NCBI GenBank assembly: GCA_030524785.1
Contig: JAUNFZ010000025.1
Coordinates: 1 to 36,932, forward strand
Source: Eubacteriales bacterium
Lineage (GTDB): Bacteria > Bacillota > Clostridia > Lachnospirales > Lachnospiraceae
Length of the DNA: 36,932 bases
Direction: 5' to 3'
The notes beneath the pieces are model-generated. The model was not told the DNA's origin. It made no database searches and saw nothing but the letters and a program-made list of their open reading frames with translations. Below are positions 24,119 through 32,672 of the stretch, in pieces. How positions within the stretch are numbered: position 1 is the first letter of the stretch; each line of letters starts with the position of its first letter. The translations under genes and the position numbers were made by a program.

Positions 24119-25327
24119 ATGGATATACCAAAGGCAGAAGCGGAAAAGGCGATACGAGGCTCCAGAGAAGCTTTTACAGAAACGCTGGAGACGAATCTTA
24201 CGCTGGTTCAAAATCGTATCCGGGACGGCCGGCTGGATTATATAAGCCTCGAGCTGGGAAGAAGGACAAAGACGAAGACGGCGATCCTTTATTTGAAGGA
24301 TGTGGTCTATCCGCCTGTCGTCAGGGAGGCAAAACGGCGACTGACCGCCTGGGAGACAGACGGTATTCTGGACAGCGGAACGGCGGAGCAGCTTACGAAG
24401 GAGAAGGTGTGGTCGCCTTTTCCGCAATATCAGTCGACGGAGCGCCCCGACCGCGTGTCTCAGGCTCTCCTGGAAGGGCGGGCGGCAATTCTTTTTGACC
24501 ATTCACCGGAAGCGCTGCTGCTGCCGGTTACGTTGGACAGCCTGTTTCAGACCAGCGACGACTATTACCGCCATTTTCTGGTAGTTTCCTTTCTTCGCCT
24601 GATCCGTTATCTCTCCGCGTTTCTGGCGGTTTCTCTGCCGGGGCTTTATGTGGCGGTCAGCAGTTTTCACACGCAGATCCTTCCGACAAAGCTGATCCTT
24701 TCGCTGGCAGAGGCCAGAGAGGGCGTGCCCTTTCCTATTCTTGCGGAGGTTATTTTTCTGGAACTGGCATTTGAACTGATTCGGGAGGCGGGGCTGCGTA
24801 TGCCGGGAGCCATTGGAAATACCATCGGTATTGTAGGCGGGCTGATTATCGGGCAGGCGGCGGTCAGCGCCAATCTGGTGAGTCCTATGACGGTGGTGGC
24901 GGTAGCCCTGACGGCCCTGGGCTCTTTCTCTGTCTCTAACGAGGAATTTTCAGAAGCGCTGCGTTTGATAAAATATATTCATCTGCTCCTGGCAGGATTT
25001 CTGGGAATTTTCGGTATGGTACTGGGCTGGTACTTCCTGGTGGTTCACCTGAGTGGGCTGAGAAGCTTTGGAATCCCCTATCTGAGTCCTTATGCGGCGC
25101 AGGACATCAACGGCGGGCAGGACCTTAAGGACTCTCTGGTACGGTTTCCGCTGAAATTGATGAAAAGGCGGCCGCTGTATGCCAGGAGGGGGCAGAGGAT
25201 TCGCATGAGACCAGCAGGGCCGGAAGCGAAGCCGGGGAAAGCAAAGGAAACACAGCCGGAAGCGAAGCCGGGGAAAGCAAAGAAAATGCAGCCAGAAGCG
25301 GGGCAGGAGGAAAAGGATGCTTGGTAA
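24119..25327 (+). CDS. GerA-family germinant receptor A subunit, N-terminally short
   Basis: A 402-residue spore inner-membrane protein. It opens within what is normally the second N-terminal subdomain (RGSREAFTETLETNL...RDGRLDYISLELGRRTKTKTAILYL is the family pattern, here about 13-59), then has four or so membrane helices (about 155-340) with the conserved LPTKLILSLAEAREGVPFP loop, and a basic cytosolic tail with 12-residue repeats. GerA-type A subunits are usually near 480-530 residues; the first subdomain is missing. It is not in another frame upstream: an in-frame TGA stands at 24089-24091 and the gap holds repeats. The ATG at 24119 has AAAGGAG nine bases upstream, so the short form looks intended or at least translatable. 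First gene of gerA-gerB-gerC. Confidence 0.82.
   Translation: MDIPKAEAEKAIRGSREAFTETLETNLTLVQNRIRDGRLDYISLELGRRTKTKTAILYLKDVVYPPVVREAKRRLTAWETDGILDSGTAEQLTKEKVWSPFPQYQSTERPDRVSQALLEGRAAILFDHSPEALLLPVTLDSLFQTSDDYYRHFLVVSFLRLIRYLSAFLAVSLPGLYVAVSSFHTQILPTKLILSLAEAREGVPFPILAEVIFLELAFELIREAGLRMPGAIGNTIGIVGGLIIGQAAVSANLVSPMTVVAVALTALGSFSVSNEEFSEALRLIKYIHLLLAGFLGIFGMVLGWYFLVVHLSGLRSFGIPYLSPYAAQDINGGQDLKDSLVRFPLKLMKRRPLYARRGQRIRMRPAGPEAKPGKAKETQPEAKPGKAKKMQPEAGQEEKDAW
25220..25309 (+). repeat. 36-nt in-frame tandem repeat in the gerA tail
   Basis: Units at 25220-25255 and 25256-25291 encode PEAKPGKAKETQ and PEAKPGKAKKMQ, followed by a partial third unit (PEAGQ) to about 25309. The repeat gives a Lys/Pro/Ala-rich C-terminal extension of the germinant receptor A subunit. 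Confidence 0.85.
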
Positions 25328-26420
25328 AAATGGGAAGATATCTTTGCATCAGCTTAAATGCCTGCTGTTTGCAGAGTGGATTGGAAAAATGTGTCTGCTG
25401 ATGCCTCTGATTTGCCGCTCTCTGAAAGGCTGGAATTATGCGGCCGCAATTGCCGTGGGATGCGTATGGACCCTTCTATATTCCGCTCTGCTGCTGAAAA
25501 CATCAACGCATGTGCAGGATAAATTCACCGATTACATGACCGAGAGACTGGGAAAATGGTTTGCATACGCTGCAGCCGCAATGTTTCTGGCATACTTGGT
25601 ATGCAGTCAGATCTATCTTGCCAGGCTGACCGCCAGAATCTGCCGGGTATTTCTGCTGCCGGGACTACCGGAGGAGATCTTCTGTGCAGCATTGGTGCTG
25701 GCAGGAACAGTGACAGCGGCGGGCGGCAAAGAGACGCGCGCACGGGCGGCGGAGTGCCTGGTGTTTTTCATCGGGGTGGTGCTGGCAGTCATGCTGGCGG
25801 CTTCGGCATGTGCGGTGCGCATGGAAAATATAACGAATACGCAGCCGTTTATGGCTTTTTCAGTCCTGGAAAGGGGAGCGGCAGTGTCTGCAGCTTTCGC
25901 GGGTATGGCGCTGCTTCTCTATGAAACGCCGTACATTCAATGGAAAAAGGAAAAGCGTGGAAGGGAACTTGGAAAAGTGCTGGGACTCCTCTTTCTCTTT
26001 TTGATAGCTGCCGCGGTGATTGCAATGGGTGTGTTGGGAGAGAAAAGTTTTTCTCTGCTGCCCTGGCCGTTGGTGACGCTGATGAGCAGCGCAGAGCTGC
26101 CCGGCGGTTTTCTGCAGAGGTGGGATGCAGTTTTTCTGAGCGTTCTTCTATTCAGCCTGTTTTTGGACTCGGGGGCGGCGAGCCATTATATCTGCAGAAT
26201 TTTAGGGGAAGCTGTGCCAAAGCGAAAAGAGGCGCATATACGGTATGTTTCCGGGGCCGCTGTGCTGTTTCTTACGCTGGCATGCAGAACGTATGAGGCG
26301 GCGGAGGCAATATTTTTTAAGTGGGTTCTCTGCTGTCTGGCACCTCTGACGGCGGCGGTACCGGTTTTACTTTTCACACTGGAAAGGATAAAAAGAAAAT
26401 GCGAAAAGCAGGGACATTAA
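25317..26420 (+). CDS. Spore germination permease (GerB/GerAB family)
   Basis: A 367-residue polytopic membrane protein with about ten hydrophobic segments, matching the spore-permease (APC superfamily) B subunits of germinant receptors in length and position. B subunits form the ligand-binding core in the spore inner membrane. Sequence conservation of this family is low, so the call rests on topology, length and location between A- and C-type subunits. Its ATG overlaps the end of gerA by 11 nt, with AGGAGGAAAAGG just before it, and its end overlaps gerC by 22 nt: tight translational coupling. Confidence 0.82.
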   Translation: MLGKNGKISLHQLKCLLFAEWIGKMCLLMPLICRSLKGWNYAAAIAVGCVWTLLYSALLLKTSTHVQDKFTDYMTERLGKWFAYAAAAMFLAYLVCSQIYLARLTARICRVFLLPGLPEEIFCAALVLAGTVTAAGGKETRARAAECLVFFIGVVLAVMLAASACAVRMENITNTQPFMAFSVLERGAAVSAAFAGMALLLYETPYIQWKKEKRGRELGKVLGLLFLFLIAAAVIAMGVLGEKSFSLLPWPLVTLMSSAELPGGFLQRWDAVFLSVLLFSLFLDSGAASHYICRILGEAVPKRKEAHIRYVSGAAVLFLTLACRTYEAAEAIFFKWVLCCLAPLTAAVPVLLFTLERIKRKCEKQGH

Positions 26421-26890
26421 TCTTCATCATACTATCAGCGGTACTTTTTACAGGGTGTACGGCGGTGGAGCTGGAGGACAGGACATTTCCCCAGGCAATG
26501 GAACTCTGCCTGTATCGGGGAGAGTATGCTGGCGGTTTCGGAGGTTTTATGGTGTCGGGAGCGTCTGCAGAGGAGATTGTGAGATCCTATCAGGCAAAGA
26601 CTGACAAATATCTGGATCTGGGCCATGTGAAAGTAATTATCCTTGGGAAGGAATTGCTGGCAGAAAAAGAGCTCGCGCAGAAAATACTGCGCGAGCTGGA
26701 ACAAATGCCGCTGATTTCCGGAAACTGCCTGATTCTTAAGCATAACTACCAGGACGGCAGAAGCGTTCTGGCACAACTGGAAGAACAGGGCGTTGTCCCC
26801 GGAGAATATTTATGTAACCTGTACCGCAGTTATCCCGACAGTCCGGCAAAAAGCACGGTAACGCTTGCGGAACTTTTAAGCAGGTTTTAG
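26399..26890 (+). CDS. Short GerC-like germination lipoprotein
   Basis: A 163-residue predicted lipoprotein with lipobox LFTGC and Cys at about 20. The mature part (AVELEDRTFPQAMELCLYRGE..., then LGHVKVIILGKELL and a helix ending in LKHN) resembles the first domain of Ger(x)C proteins. Full-length family members are about 370-400 residues; this one stops at a clean TAG just before the convergent DUF362 gene, and no continuation exists in another frame. It may be a domain-1-only C subunit or a truncated remnant. The ATG at 26399 has AAAGGAT upstream and overlaps gerB. Confidence 0.7.
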   Translation: MRKAGTLIFIILSAVLFTGCTAVELEDRTFPQAMELCLYRGEYAGGFGGFMVSGASAEEIVRSYQAKTDKYLDLGHVKVIILGKELLAEKELAQKILRELEQMPLISGNCLILKHNYQDGRSVLAQLEEQGVVPGEYLCNLYRSYPDSPAKSTVTLAELLSRF

Positions 26891-26892
26891 AA

Positions 26893-28014
26893 TTATTTTA
26901 CCTCGATTAACTCGTATTCGTCAGTGCCAAGGCCGATCTTTTTTGCGTGGGCAATGCAGGATTTCCAGTTTGTGTCCGGATGGTTCATATGGAAATGATC
27001 ATGGCCGCTGTGATCGTGGGACTGACGGTGTTCGTCCAGTACGCTGCCGTGAATTACGGGCTGAGCATTGACCGCATCGGCGCAGGCCATATCCAGTGCA
27101 ACCGGATCAAAGGATGCAAACATTCCCACATCCGGTACGATTGGAAGATCATTTTCTGCGTGGCAGTCACAGTTCGGAGATACGTCGATTACAAGGCTGA
27201 TGTGGAAATTCGGCCGGCCGTCCACAACTGCTTTGCTGTATTCCGCGATCTTGCAGTTCAAAATATCGTTTGCCTCGTCGCTGGCGGGTTCCACCGCATC
27301 CTTCGGACAGACGCCGATGCAGCGTCCGCAGCCGACGCATTTATTGTGATCAATAGAAGCTTTCCTGTCTGTGACTACGGCTGCACTGTGGGCGCAGATA
27401 CGGCTGCAGGCGCCGCAGCCGATACAGGCTTCGGTATTAACGGAAGGCTTGCCTGCGCTGTGCATTTCCATTTTTCCGGCCCGGGAGCCGCAGCCCATGC
27501 CGAGGTTTTTCAGGGCGCCGCCGAATCCGGTAGCTTCATGGCCTTTAAAGTGAGTCAGACTGATAATAATATCGGCATCCATCACGGCGCGGCCGATTTT
27601 TGCTTCCTTTACGTATTCGCCGCCTTCCACCGGCACGAGAACGTCGTCGGTTCCCTTCAGCCCGTCGGCAATCAAAATATGGCAGCCGGTGGAGAAAGGC
27701 GAAAAGCCGTTTACATAGGCGCTTTCAATATGATCCAGAGCGTTTTTGCGTCCGCCCACATAAAGCGTATTGCAATCTGTCAGAAACGGCTTGCCGCCGA
27801 GTTCTTTTACGATATCCACAACGGTTCTGGCATAATTCGGGCGAAGAAAAGCCAGATTGCCGGGTTCTCCGAAATGGATTTTGATAGCGGTATACTTGTT
27901 TTCAAAATCAATGTCTGCAATGCCTGCTTTTTTGATCAGGCGGCTCAGTTTCTGCTGCAGGTTGTGATTCCCGTCTGTGCGCAGGTTTGTAAAATAAACG
28001 TTTGATTTACTCAT
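26893..28014 (-). CDS. DUF362 protein with two [4Fe-4S] motifs
   Basis: A 373-residue DUF362 protein. The N-terminal half has the family pattern (YTAIKIHFGEPGN, TDCNTLYVGGRKNA, HFKGHEATGFGGALKNLGMG). A ferredoxin module at about 195-240 shows CIGCGACSRIC and CVGCGRCIGVCP, enough for two [4Fe-4S] clusters. Near the C-terminus there is a His-rich insert (DEHRQSHDHSGHDHFHMNH) not expected in most members. The function of the family is unknown; electron transfer is inferred. The start at 28014 follows AGGAGGAC. Minus-strand gene, convergent with gerC with only two bases between stop codons. Confidence 0.88.
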   Translation of the reverse strand: MSKSNVYFTNLRTDGNHNLQQKLSRLIKKAGIADIDFENKYTAIKIHFGEPGNLAFLRPNYARTVVDIVKELGGKPFLTDCNTLYVGGRKNALDHIESAYVNGFSPFSTGCHILIADGLKGTDDVLVPVEGGEYVKEAKIGRAVMDADIIISLTHFKGHEATGFGGALKNLGMGCGSRAGKMEMHSAGKPSVNTEACIGCGACSRICAHSAAVVTDRKASIDHNKCVGCGRCIGVCPKDAVEPASDEANDILNCKIAEYSKAVVDGRPNFHISLVIDVSPNCDCHAENDLPIVPDVGMFASFDPVALDMACADAVNAQPVIHGSVLDEHRQSHDHSGHDHFHMNHPDTNWKSCIAHAKKIGLGTDEYELIEVK

Positions 28015-28082
28015 AGTTGTCCTCCTGAATGTTGATATACATTAAGTATATAACATACCAGGTATTTCCTACAAGCAGTTTT

Positions 28083-28277
28083 TTAATGGGACTTATCTTT
28101 ATCCTCTGCAGGAATGTGAGGCGGGCGGAATGGATAGACATTTTCATAAGATTCCAGTTCATAATCGTTTTGCGGGGCAGAGGGAATCAAACCGGTACAG
28201 TCGGTAACAGACGCAGATTTTCCAAGATAATCATAGGACCTGGCGACCGGGGAATTGGTTTCATGTTTTCTTTTCAT
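28083..28277 (-). CDS. Small conserved hypothetical protein (64 aa)
   Basis: A 64-residue soluble protein: a basic N-terminus (MKRKHETNSP), then YDYLGKSASVTDCTGLIPSAP and ELESYENVYPFRPP. The DCTGLIP...ELESYE pattern looks like a short protein I associate with gut Clostridia, but I know no function. The ATG at 28277 has AAAAGGAG seven bases upstream, which supports translation. It lies between DUF362 (same strand, 68 nt downstream) and the divergent yitT gene. Confidence 0.65.
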   Translation of the reverse strand: MKRKHETNSPVARSYDYLGKSASVTDCTGLIPSAPQNDYELESYENVYPFRPPHIPAEDKDKSH

Positions 28278-28334
28278 AGAGATACTCCTTTTTTATTTTG
28301 TTACCAATATGGTTTGAAATTGACGAAGGATTTA

Positions 28335-28363
28335 TACACATTTTGCGGGAAATGTGTTATGAT
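28335..28363 (+). promoter_or_regulatory. Promoter of the yitT-lar operon with internal palindrome
   Basis: TACACA (28335-28340), 17-nt spacer, TATGAT (28358-28363) preceded by TGT (extended -10). The spacer and -35 hold an inverted repeat ACACATTT (28336-28343) / AAATGTGT (28350-28357) with a 6-nt centre, a candidate operator. The -35 match is weak, in keeping with a regulated promoter. Confidence 0.5.
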
Positions 28364-28411
28364 GAAAAAAATAGCGGCTTTTGGCGGCGGGGATACGAAA
28401 AGGATAGGGTT

Positions 28412-29293
28412 ATGAACAATACGGGAACGATGAAGAACACGATTGCAAAAGACGTCAGACGGATTGCGGTGATCTGTTTTGCGGCAGTGATTCTGGCGGT
28501 GAATATTAAAACGTTTGTCAGGACAGGCGGTCTGTATCCGGGCGGAGCTACGGGACTCACAATTCTCATACAGACGGCGGGGGAAAAGTATTTCCATATG
28601 GAAATTCCATATACGCTGATTAATGTGCTGCTCAATTCTATTCCGGTGTATATTGGCTTTCGGTATATTGGAAAGAAATTTACGCTTTACTCCTGTCTGA
28701 TGATTGTGTTAAGCGGCGTGCTGGCAGATATAATACCAGCCCGGGCCATTACCAACGATATGCTCTTAATCAGCGTTTTCGGCGGTATTATCAATGGACT
28801 TGTGGTCTGTATGTGCCTGATGGTAAATGCAACCACCGGCGGCACGGACTTTATTTCGATTTATCTTTCGGAAAAGAAAGGAGTAGATTCATGGAATCTG
28901 ATCCTGGGCCTTAATGCCGTGATTATCTCCATTGCGGGCCTGATGTTCGGCTGGGAAAAGGCGCTGTATTCCATTATATTTCAGTTCGCGTCTACGCAGG
29001 TGCTGCACACGCTGTATATGAGGTATCAGAAACAGACGCTGTTTATTGTGACGGACAAGCCGGTAGAGGTGTGCAATGTGATTTACGAAACGTGCAGACA
29101 TGGGGCGACCATACTGGAAGGGGAGGGATCCTACGGTCACTGCGAGCGTCATGTGGTATATTCTGTGGTATCAAGGGAAGAATTCAGAAAGGTAATCCGT
29201 GCCGTCAAAAGAACAGACGAGCACGCGTTTGTCAACAGTCTGAGAACAGACGAGCTGTCGGGACGTTTTTACAAAAAGCCGACAGACGAGTAG
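28412..29293 (+). CDS. YitT family membrane protein (DUF2179)
   Basis: A 293-residue protein with five or six membrane helices (about 15-190; GGLYPGGATGLTILIQT and TTGGTDFISIYLS are typical YitT stretches) and a C-terminal cytoplasmic DUF2179 domain (about 215-290). The function of the family is not established. Start ATG 28412 follows AAAGGATAGGG; 38 in-frame upstream codons overlap the promoter and are rejected. It heads a run of genes to 34542 with gaps of under 35 nt. Confidence 0.88.
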   Translation: MNNTGTMKNTIAKDVRRIAVICFAAVILAVNIKTFVRTGGLYPGGATGLTILIQTAGEKYFHMEIPYTLINVLLNSIPVYIGFRYIGKKFTLYSCLMIVLSGVLADIIPARAITNDMLLISVFGGIINGLVVCMCLMVNATTGGTDFISIYLSEKKGVDSWNLILGLNAVIISIAGLMFGWEKALYSIIFQFASTQVLHTLYMRYQKQTLFIVTDKPVEVCNVIYETCRHGATILEGEGSYGHCERHVVYSVVSREEFRKVIRAVKRTDEHAFVNSLRTDELSGRFYKKPTDE

Positions 29294-29311
29294 AAAAGGT
29301 GGTTGAAAAGC

Positions 29312-30202
29312 ATGGATATAAAGCTGATTGCAGCTCCGGTGATCGGCGGATTGATCGGATTGATCACAAACGGAATTGCGATTAAGATGTTGTTTCGTCC
29401 GTTTCACGCCGTTAAAATAGGGAAATTTACGCTTCCCTTTACGCCCGGCCTGATCCCCAAGGAACAGCCCCGGATTGCCCGGGCTATCGGCAAGGTGATC
29501 GGAGATAAGCTTTTAGATAAAGATACGCTTCAGAAAGCTATGGCCTCAGACACGCTGCGGGAAGCGTTTGACCGTAAAGTAGACCGTATCATTGAGAATC
29601 TGGGCCATGAGGAAGGCAGCGTTCACGAATTTCTGGCGAGAAAGGGCGTGGCTCGGCCTGTGGATGGTGCGGTGGAATATGTAAAAAGCCATGCGGCGGA
29701 TTATGTGACCCAATATCTGGTGGAGCAGAACATCGGAAATACTATTCTGGAGTATGCCGAGAAAGAAGTTATTGCGAATTTGAATCCCATGGTGGCGATG
29801 GTGGCGGAGCCGGCCATACGAAAGTCCCACGACTCCATCGCGCTTAAGCTGGACGAGATGATCTGCGAGCGATGCCCGGACATAATCAGCGGGTATATCG
29901 GGAAAGAATACGGCGTTCTGGCGGACAAGCCGATGAAGGAAGCGGCGGTGCTGCTCTGGCAGAAAAAAGATTTTTTTAAGGAAAAAGTATGGGGACTTTA
30001 TCTGGAGCTTCTGGAAAAGAAGGCGGGCCGTTTTATTGAGCGGCTGGATGTCTCCGGCATTGTGGAGCAGAAAATCAATGAATTTGATATGCAGGAGCTG
30101 GAGGATCTGATTATGGAAATTTCCAGAAAGGAACTGAACGCCCTTGTATGGATCGGCGGACTTTTGGGCGCGGTGATTGGATTTGTGAATTTACTGTTTT
30201 GA
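29312..30202 (+). CDS. DUF445 family membrane protein
   Basis: A 296-residue protein of the DUF445 (YheB-like) family: an N-terminal helix with [23 protein letters not shown], the conserved [26 protein letters not shown] segment split by short loops, a long helical middle region and a C-terminal helix ([17 protein letters not shown]). Both ends appear membrane-bound. Function unknown. The ATG at 29312 has AAGGTGG nine bases upstream; a TTG at 29303 abuts that site and is not used. Confidence 0.88.
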   Translation: MDIKLIAAPVIGGLIGLITNGIAIKMLFRPFHAVKIGKFTLPFTPGLIPKEQPRIARAIGKVIGDKLLDKDTLQKAMASDTLREAFDRKVDRIIENLGHEEGSVHEFLARKGVARPVDGAVEYVKSHAADYVTQYLVEQNIGNTILEYAEKEVIANLNPMVAMVAEPAIRKSHDSIALKLDEMICERCPDIISGYIGKEYGVLADKPMKEAAVLLWQKKDFFKEKVWGLYLELLEKKAGRFIERLDVSGIVEQKINEFDMQELEDLIMEISRKELNALVWIGGLLGAVIGFVNLLF

Positions 30203-30219
30203 CAGAAAGGAATAAAATT

Positions 30220-31059
30220 ATGCTGAAGATAGGCAATCATCTGTCTTCCTCCAAAGGATATCTGGCGATGGGAAAGACAGCGCTGAAACTGGATGCAAAC
30301 ACCTTTGCGTTTTTTACAAGAAACCCCAGAGGGGGACAGGCAAAGGCGATTGATGAAGAAGATGTAAAGGAATTTTTAGAGCTTGCCGAGGCGCACCATT
30401 TTGAGAAGCTGGTGGCCCATGCTCCTTATACGCTGAATCCTTGCTCTGCGGATGCGCATCTGCGGGAATTTGCGAAAAATACCTTTGCGGATGATCTTAA
30501 AAGAATGGAGCATGTGCCGGGAAATTATTACAATTTTCATCCGGGCAGCCATGTAAAGCAGGGGGCGGAGGCAGGCATTGAATTTATTGCCGGGATGCTG
30601 AATGAAGTTTTAACGCCAGGTCAGAGCACGACGGTGCTTTTGGAAACGATGGCCGGAAAGGGAAGCGAGGTTGGAAGAAATTTTGAGGAGCTTCGCGCGA
30701 TTCTGGACAGGGTAAAGCTTCAGGAGAAAATGGGCGTTTGCCTGGATACCTGCCATGTGTGGGACGGAGGATACGATATAGTAAACGACCTGGAGGGCGT
30801 TTTGGAGGAATTTGACCGGGTGATCGGCCTTGACAGACTCTGCGCCGTTCACCTGAACGACAGTATGAACGGTCTGGGGAGCCACAAAGACCGTCATGCA
30901 AAGATTGGCGAGGGCCAGATTGGCCTGGAGGCCCTGGTGCGGGTGATCAATCATCCGAAACTGCGCCATCTCCCCTTTATCCTGGAAACGCCGAACGACG
31001 ACGCGGGCTATGCAAGGGAGATCGCTCTTTTGCGCAGTCGGTATGAGGAGGTGGAATAA
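30220..31059 (+). CDS. nfo: Endonuclease IV (AP endonuclease)
   Basis: A 279-residue TIM-barrel apurinic/apyrimidinic endonuclease with three zinc ions, acting in base-excision repair. Metal-ligand segments are visible: VAHAPYTLN (His), NFHPGSH (His), LLETMAGKG (Glu), [13 protein letters not shown] (Asp, His), HLNDSM (His, Asp), [10 protein letters not shown] (Asp, His) and FILETP (Glu). The start at 30220 has GAAAGGA directly after the DUF445 stop. It is embedded between DUF445 and larE in one apparent operon. Confidence 0.93.
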   Translation: MLKIGNHLSSSKGYLAMGKTALKLDANTFAFFTRNPRGGQAKAIDEEDVKEFLELAEAHHFEKLVAHAPYTLNPCSADAHLREFAKNTFADDLKRMEHVPGNYYNFHPGSHVKQGAEAGIEFIAGMLNEVLTPGQSTTVLLETMAGKGSEVGRNFEELRAILDRVKLQEKMGVCLDTCHVWDGGYDIVNDLEGVLEEFDRVIGLDRLCAVHLNDSMNGLGSHKDRHAKIGEGQIGLEALVRVINHPKLRHLPFILETPNDDAGYAREIALLRSRYEEVE

Positions 31060-31062
31060 TCT

Positions 31063-31854
31063 GTGGAGATGGGAAAAAAAGAAGAAGTTCTCCGGGAAAG
31101 GCTTTTGGAGGCCGGAAAGATTGCAGTAGCGTATTCCGGCGGTATAGATTCTTATTTTCTGCTGGAGATGGCAGTGAGCGTTCTGGGGCGCGATCATGTA
31201 CTGGCAGTGTTTTGCCGGGGCGCAATGATGCCGGAGGCGGAGGAAGCCGAAGCCATACGCCTGCTGGAGCTTTTGCGGGTAAATTACAGAATCCTGACAG
31301 CGGAAGTACTGTCTGTGCCGGAGTTTGCATCGAACGATAAGCGCCGCTGTTATTTCTGCAAAAAATATCTGATGGGGAAAATTCAGGAGTGTGCTCACAA
31401 AAACGGATTTACAGTGGTTGCGGACGGGGGGAATGTCAACGACAGAGAAGTCTACCGTCCGGGCCTGCAGGCGGTGGAGGAGCTTGGAATCTGGTCGCCG
31501 CTGGCGGAAAGCGGATTTACGAAGGCAGACATCCGGCGCTGTGCAAAGGAGTGCGGCCTCCCCATCTGGGATAAGCCTTCCCAGGCATGTCTGGCGTCCC
31601 GTTTTCCCTATGATACACCGCTGACGGCGGAAAAGCTTCAAAGGGCGGGACAAGCGGAGGAAATACTGCACAGAGCCGGCTTCAGGGCCTGCCGCGTCCG
31701 GGTACACGATACGATAGCCCGAATTGAAGTGGAGCGGGAGGATATGGAACGGCTTATAAGAGATACCGCGCTGCTCCATGCGGTGAAAGATGTGGGATTT
31801 TCCTTTGTAACCCTGGATTTGGAAGGACTTCGAAGCGGGGTATTTGACTCTTAA
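31063..31854 (+). CDS. larE: ATP-dependent sulfur transferase LarE, three-cysteine type
   Basis: PP-loop enzyme that activates the carboxylates of the nickel-pincer precursor with ATP and supplies the sulfur atoms. The 263-residue protein has SGGIDS (25-30), a CxxC pair at Cys96/Cys99 (RRCYFCKK) and Cys176 in QACLASR. Cys176 matches the sacrificial cysteine of Lactiplantibacillus LarE. Homologues carrying CxxC plus the third Cys (Thermotoga type) bind a [4Fe-4S] cluster and can work catalytically, so that mode is inferred. The start is GTG at 31063, about eight bases after GAGGAGGTGG; the ATG at 31069 is the alternative. Confidence 0.92.
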   Translation: MEMGKKEEVLRERLLEAGKIAVAYSGGIDSYFLLEMAVSVLGRDHVLAVFCRGAMMPEAEEAEAIRLLELLRVNYRILTAEVLSVPEFASNDKRRCYFCKKYLMGKIQECAHKNGFTVVADGGNVNDREVYRPGLQAVEELGIWSPLAESGFTKADIRRCAKECGLPIWDKPSQACLASRFPYDTPLTAEKLQRAGQAEEILHRAGFRACRVRVHDTIARIEVEREDMERLIRDTALLHAVKDVGFSFVTLDLEGLRSGVFDS

Positions 31855-31872
31855 TAAGGAAGTGGAGTATAG

Positions 31873-32640
31873 ATGAACACGACAGAGATTTTGCAGAAGC
31901 TGTCCCGGGGCGAGCTGACGGTGGAAGCTGCGCAGCAAATGCTGAAAACAGAGCCCTTTGACGATCTGGGATATGCGAAGGTGGATTATCACCGGGAAAT
32001 CCGCACGGGCGTGCCGGAGGTGATTTACTGTGCGGGAAAGACAGGGGAACAGATCTGCGGTATCGTAAAAAATATGATGGAACACGGCGCCGGACGTATT
32101 CTGGGAACCAGATGCGACCGCGAGAAATATGAGGCGGTCCGGCAGATTTGCCCGGATATGGAGTATGACGAGACGGCGCGGATAATTACACGAAATATAG
32201 AGCAGGAGCCAGAAAACAACGGAATGATTCTGGTGGCGTGCGCAGGGACCTCCGATCTGCCGGTGGCCCGGGAGGCAGCGCTGACAGCCCGTTTTCTTGG
32301 CAACGAGGTGGAGGAACTCTATGATGTGGGCGTGGCCGGTATTCACAGGCTTCTGTCGAAAATGGACGTGCTGTCAAAGGCAAACGTGGTGATTGCAGTG
32401 GCCGGTATGGAAGGAGCGCTGGCCTCGGTGATCGGCGGGTTGACGGACAAGCCGGTTATCGCCGTTCCCACCTCCGTGGGGTACGGCGCCAGCTTTGGCG
32501 GTGTGGCGGCCCTTCTGGCTATGCTTAACAGCTGCGCCAGCGGAATCAGTGTGGTGAACATAGACAATGGATTCGGGGCGGGGTATATGGCCCACAGCAT
32601 TAACTGCCTGGCGGGAAAACGCAGCCTTCCGCCGCGGTAA
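31873..32640 (+). CDS. larB: Nickel pincer cofactor biosynthesis protein LarB
   Basis: A 255-residue enzyme that carboxylates and hydrolyses nicotinic acid adenine dinucleotide, the first step of nickel-pincer nucleotide synthesis. The C-terminal half has the PurE/AIR-carboxylase-like fold (ILVACAGTSDLPVAREAA, YDVGVAGIHRLL, AVAGMEGALASVIGGL, AVPTSVGYGASFGG). It starts 18 nt after larE with AAGGAAGTGGAG. Order larE-larB-larC fits one cofactor pathway. Confidence 0.94.
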   Translation: MNTTEILQKLSRGELTVEAAQQMLKTEPFDDLGYAKVDYHREIRTGVPEVIYCAGKTGEQICGIVKNMMEHGAGRILGTRCDREKYEAVRQICPDMEYDETARIITRNIEQEPENNGMILVACAGTSDLPVAREAALTARFLGNEVEELYDVGVAGIHRLLSKMDVLSKANVVIAVAGMEGALASVIGGLTDKPVIAVPTSVGYGASFGGVAALLAMLNSCASGISVVNIDNGFGAGYMAHSINCLAGKRSLPPR

Positions 32641-32672
32641 AGGGCAGGGCGATACGATCGGGAGGAAACAGA

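Noticed and set aside
30610-32346. Minus-strand open frame of 578 codons
   Set aside because: Opposite nfo, larE and larB, all of which have clear motifs; the shadow product has no domain pattern.
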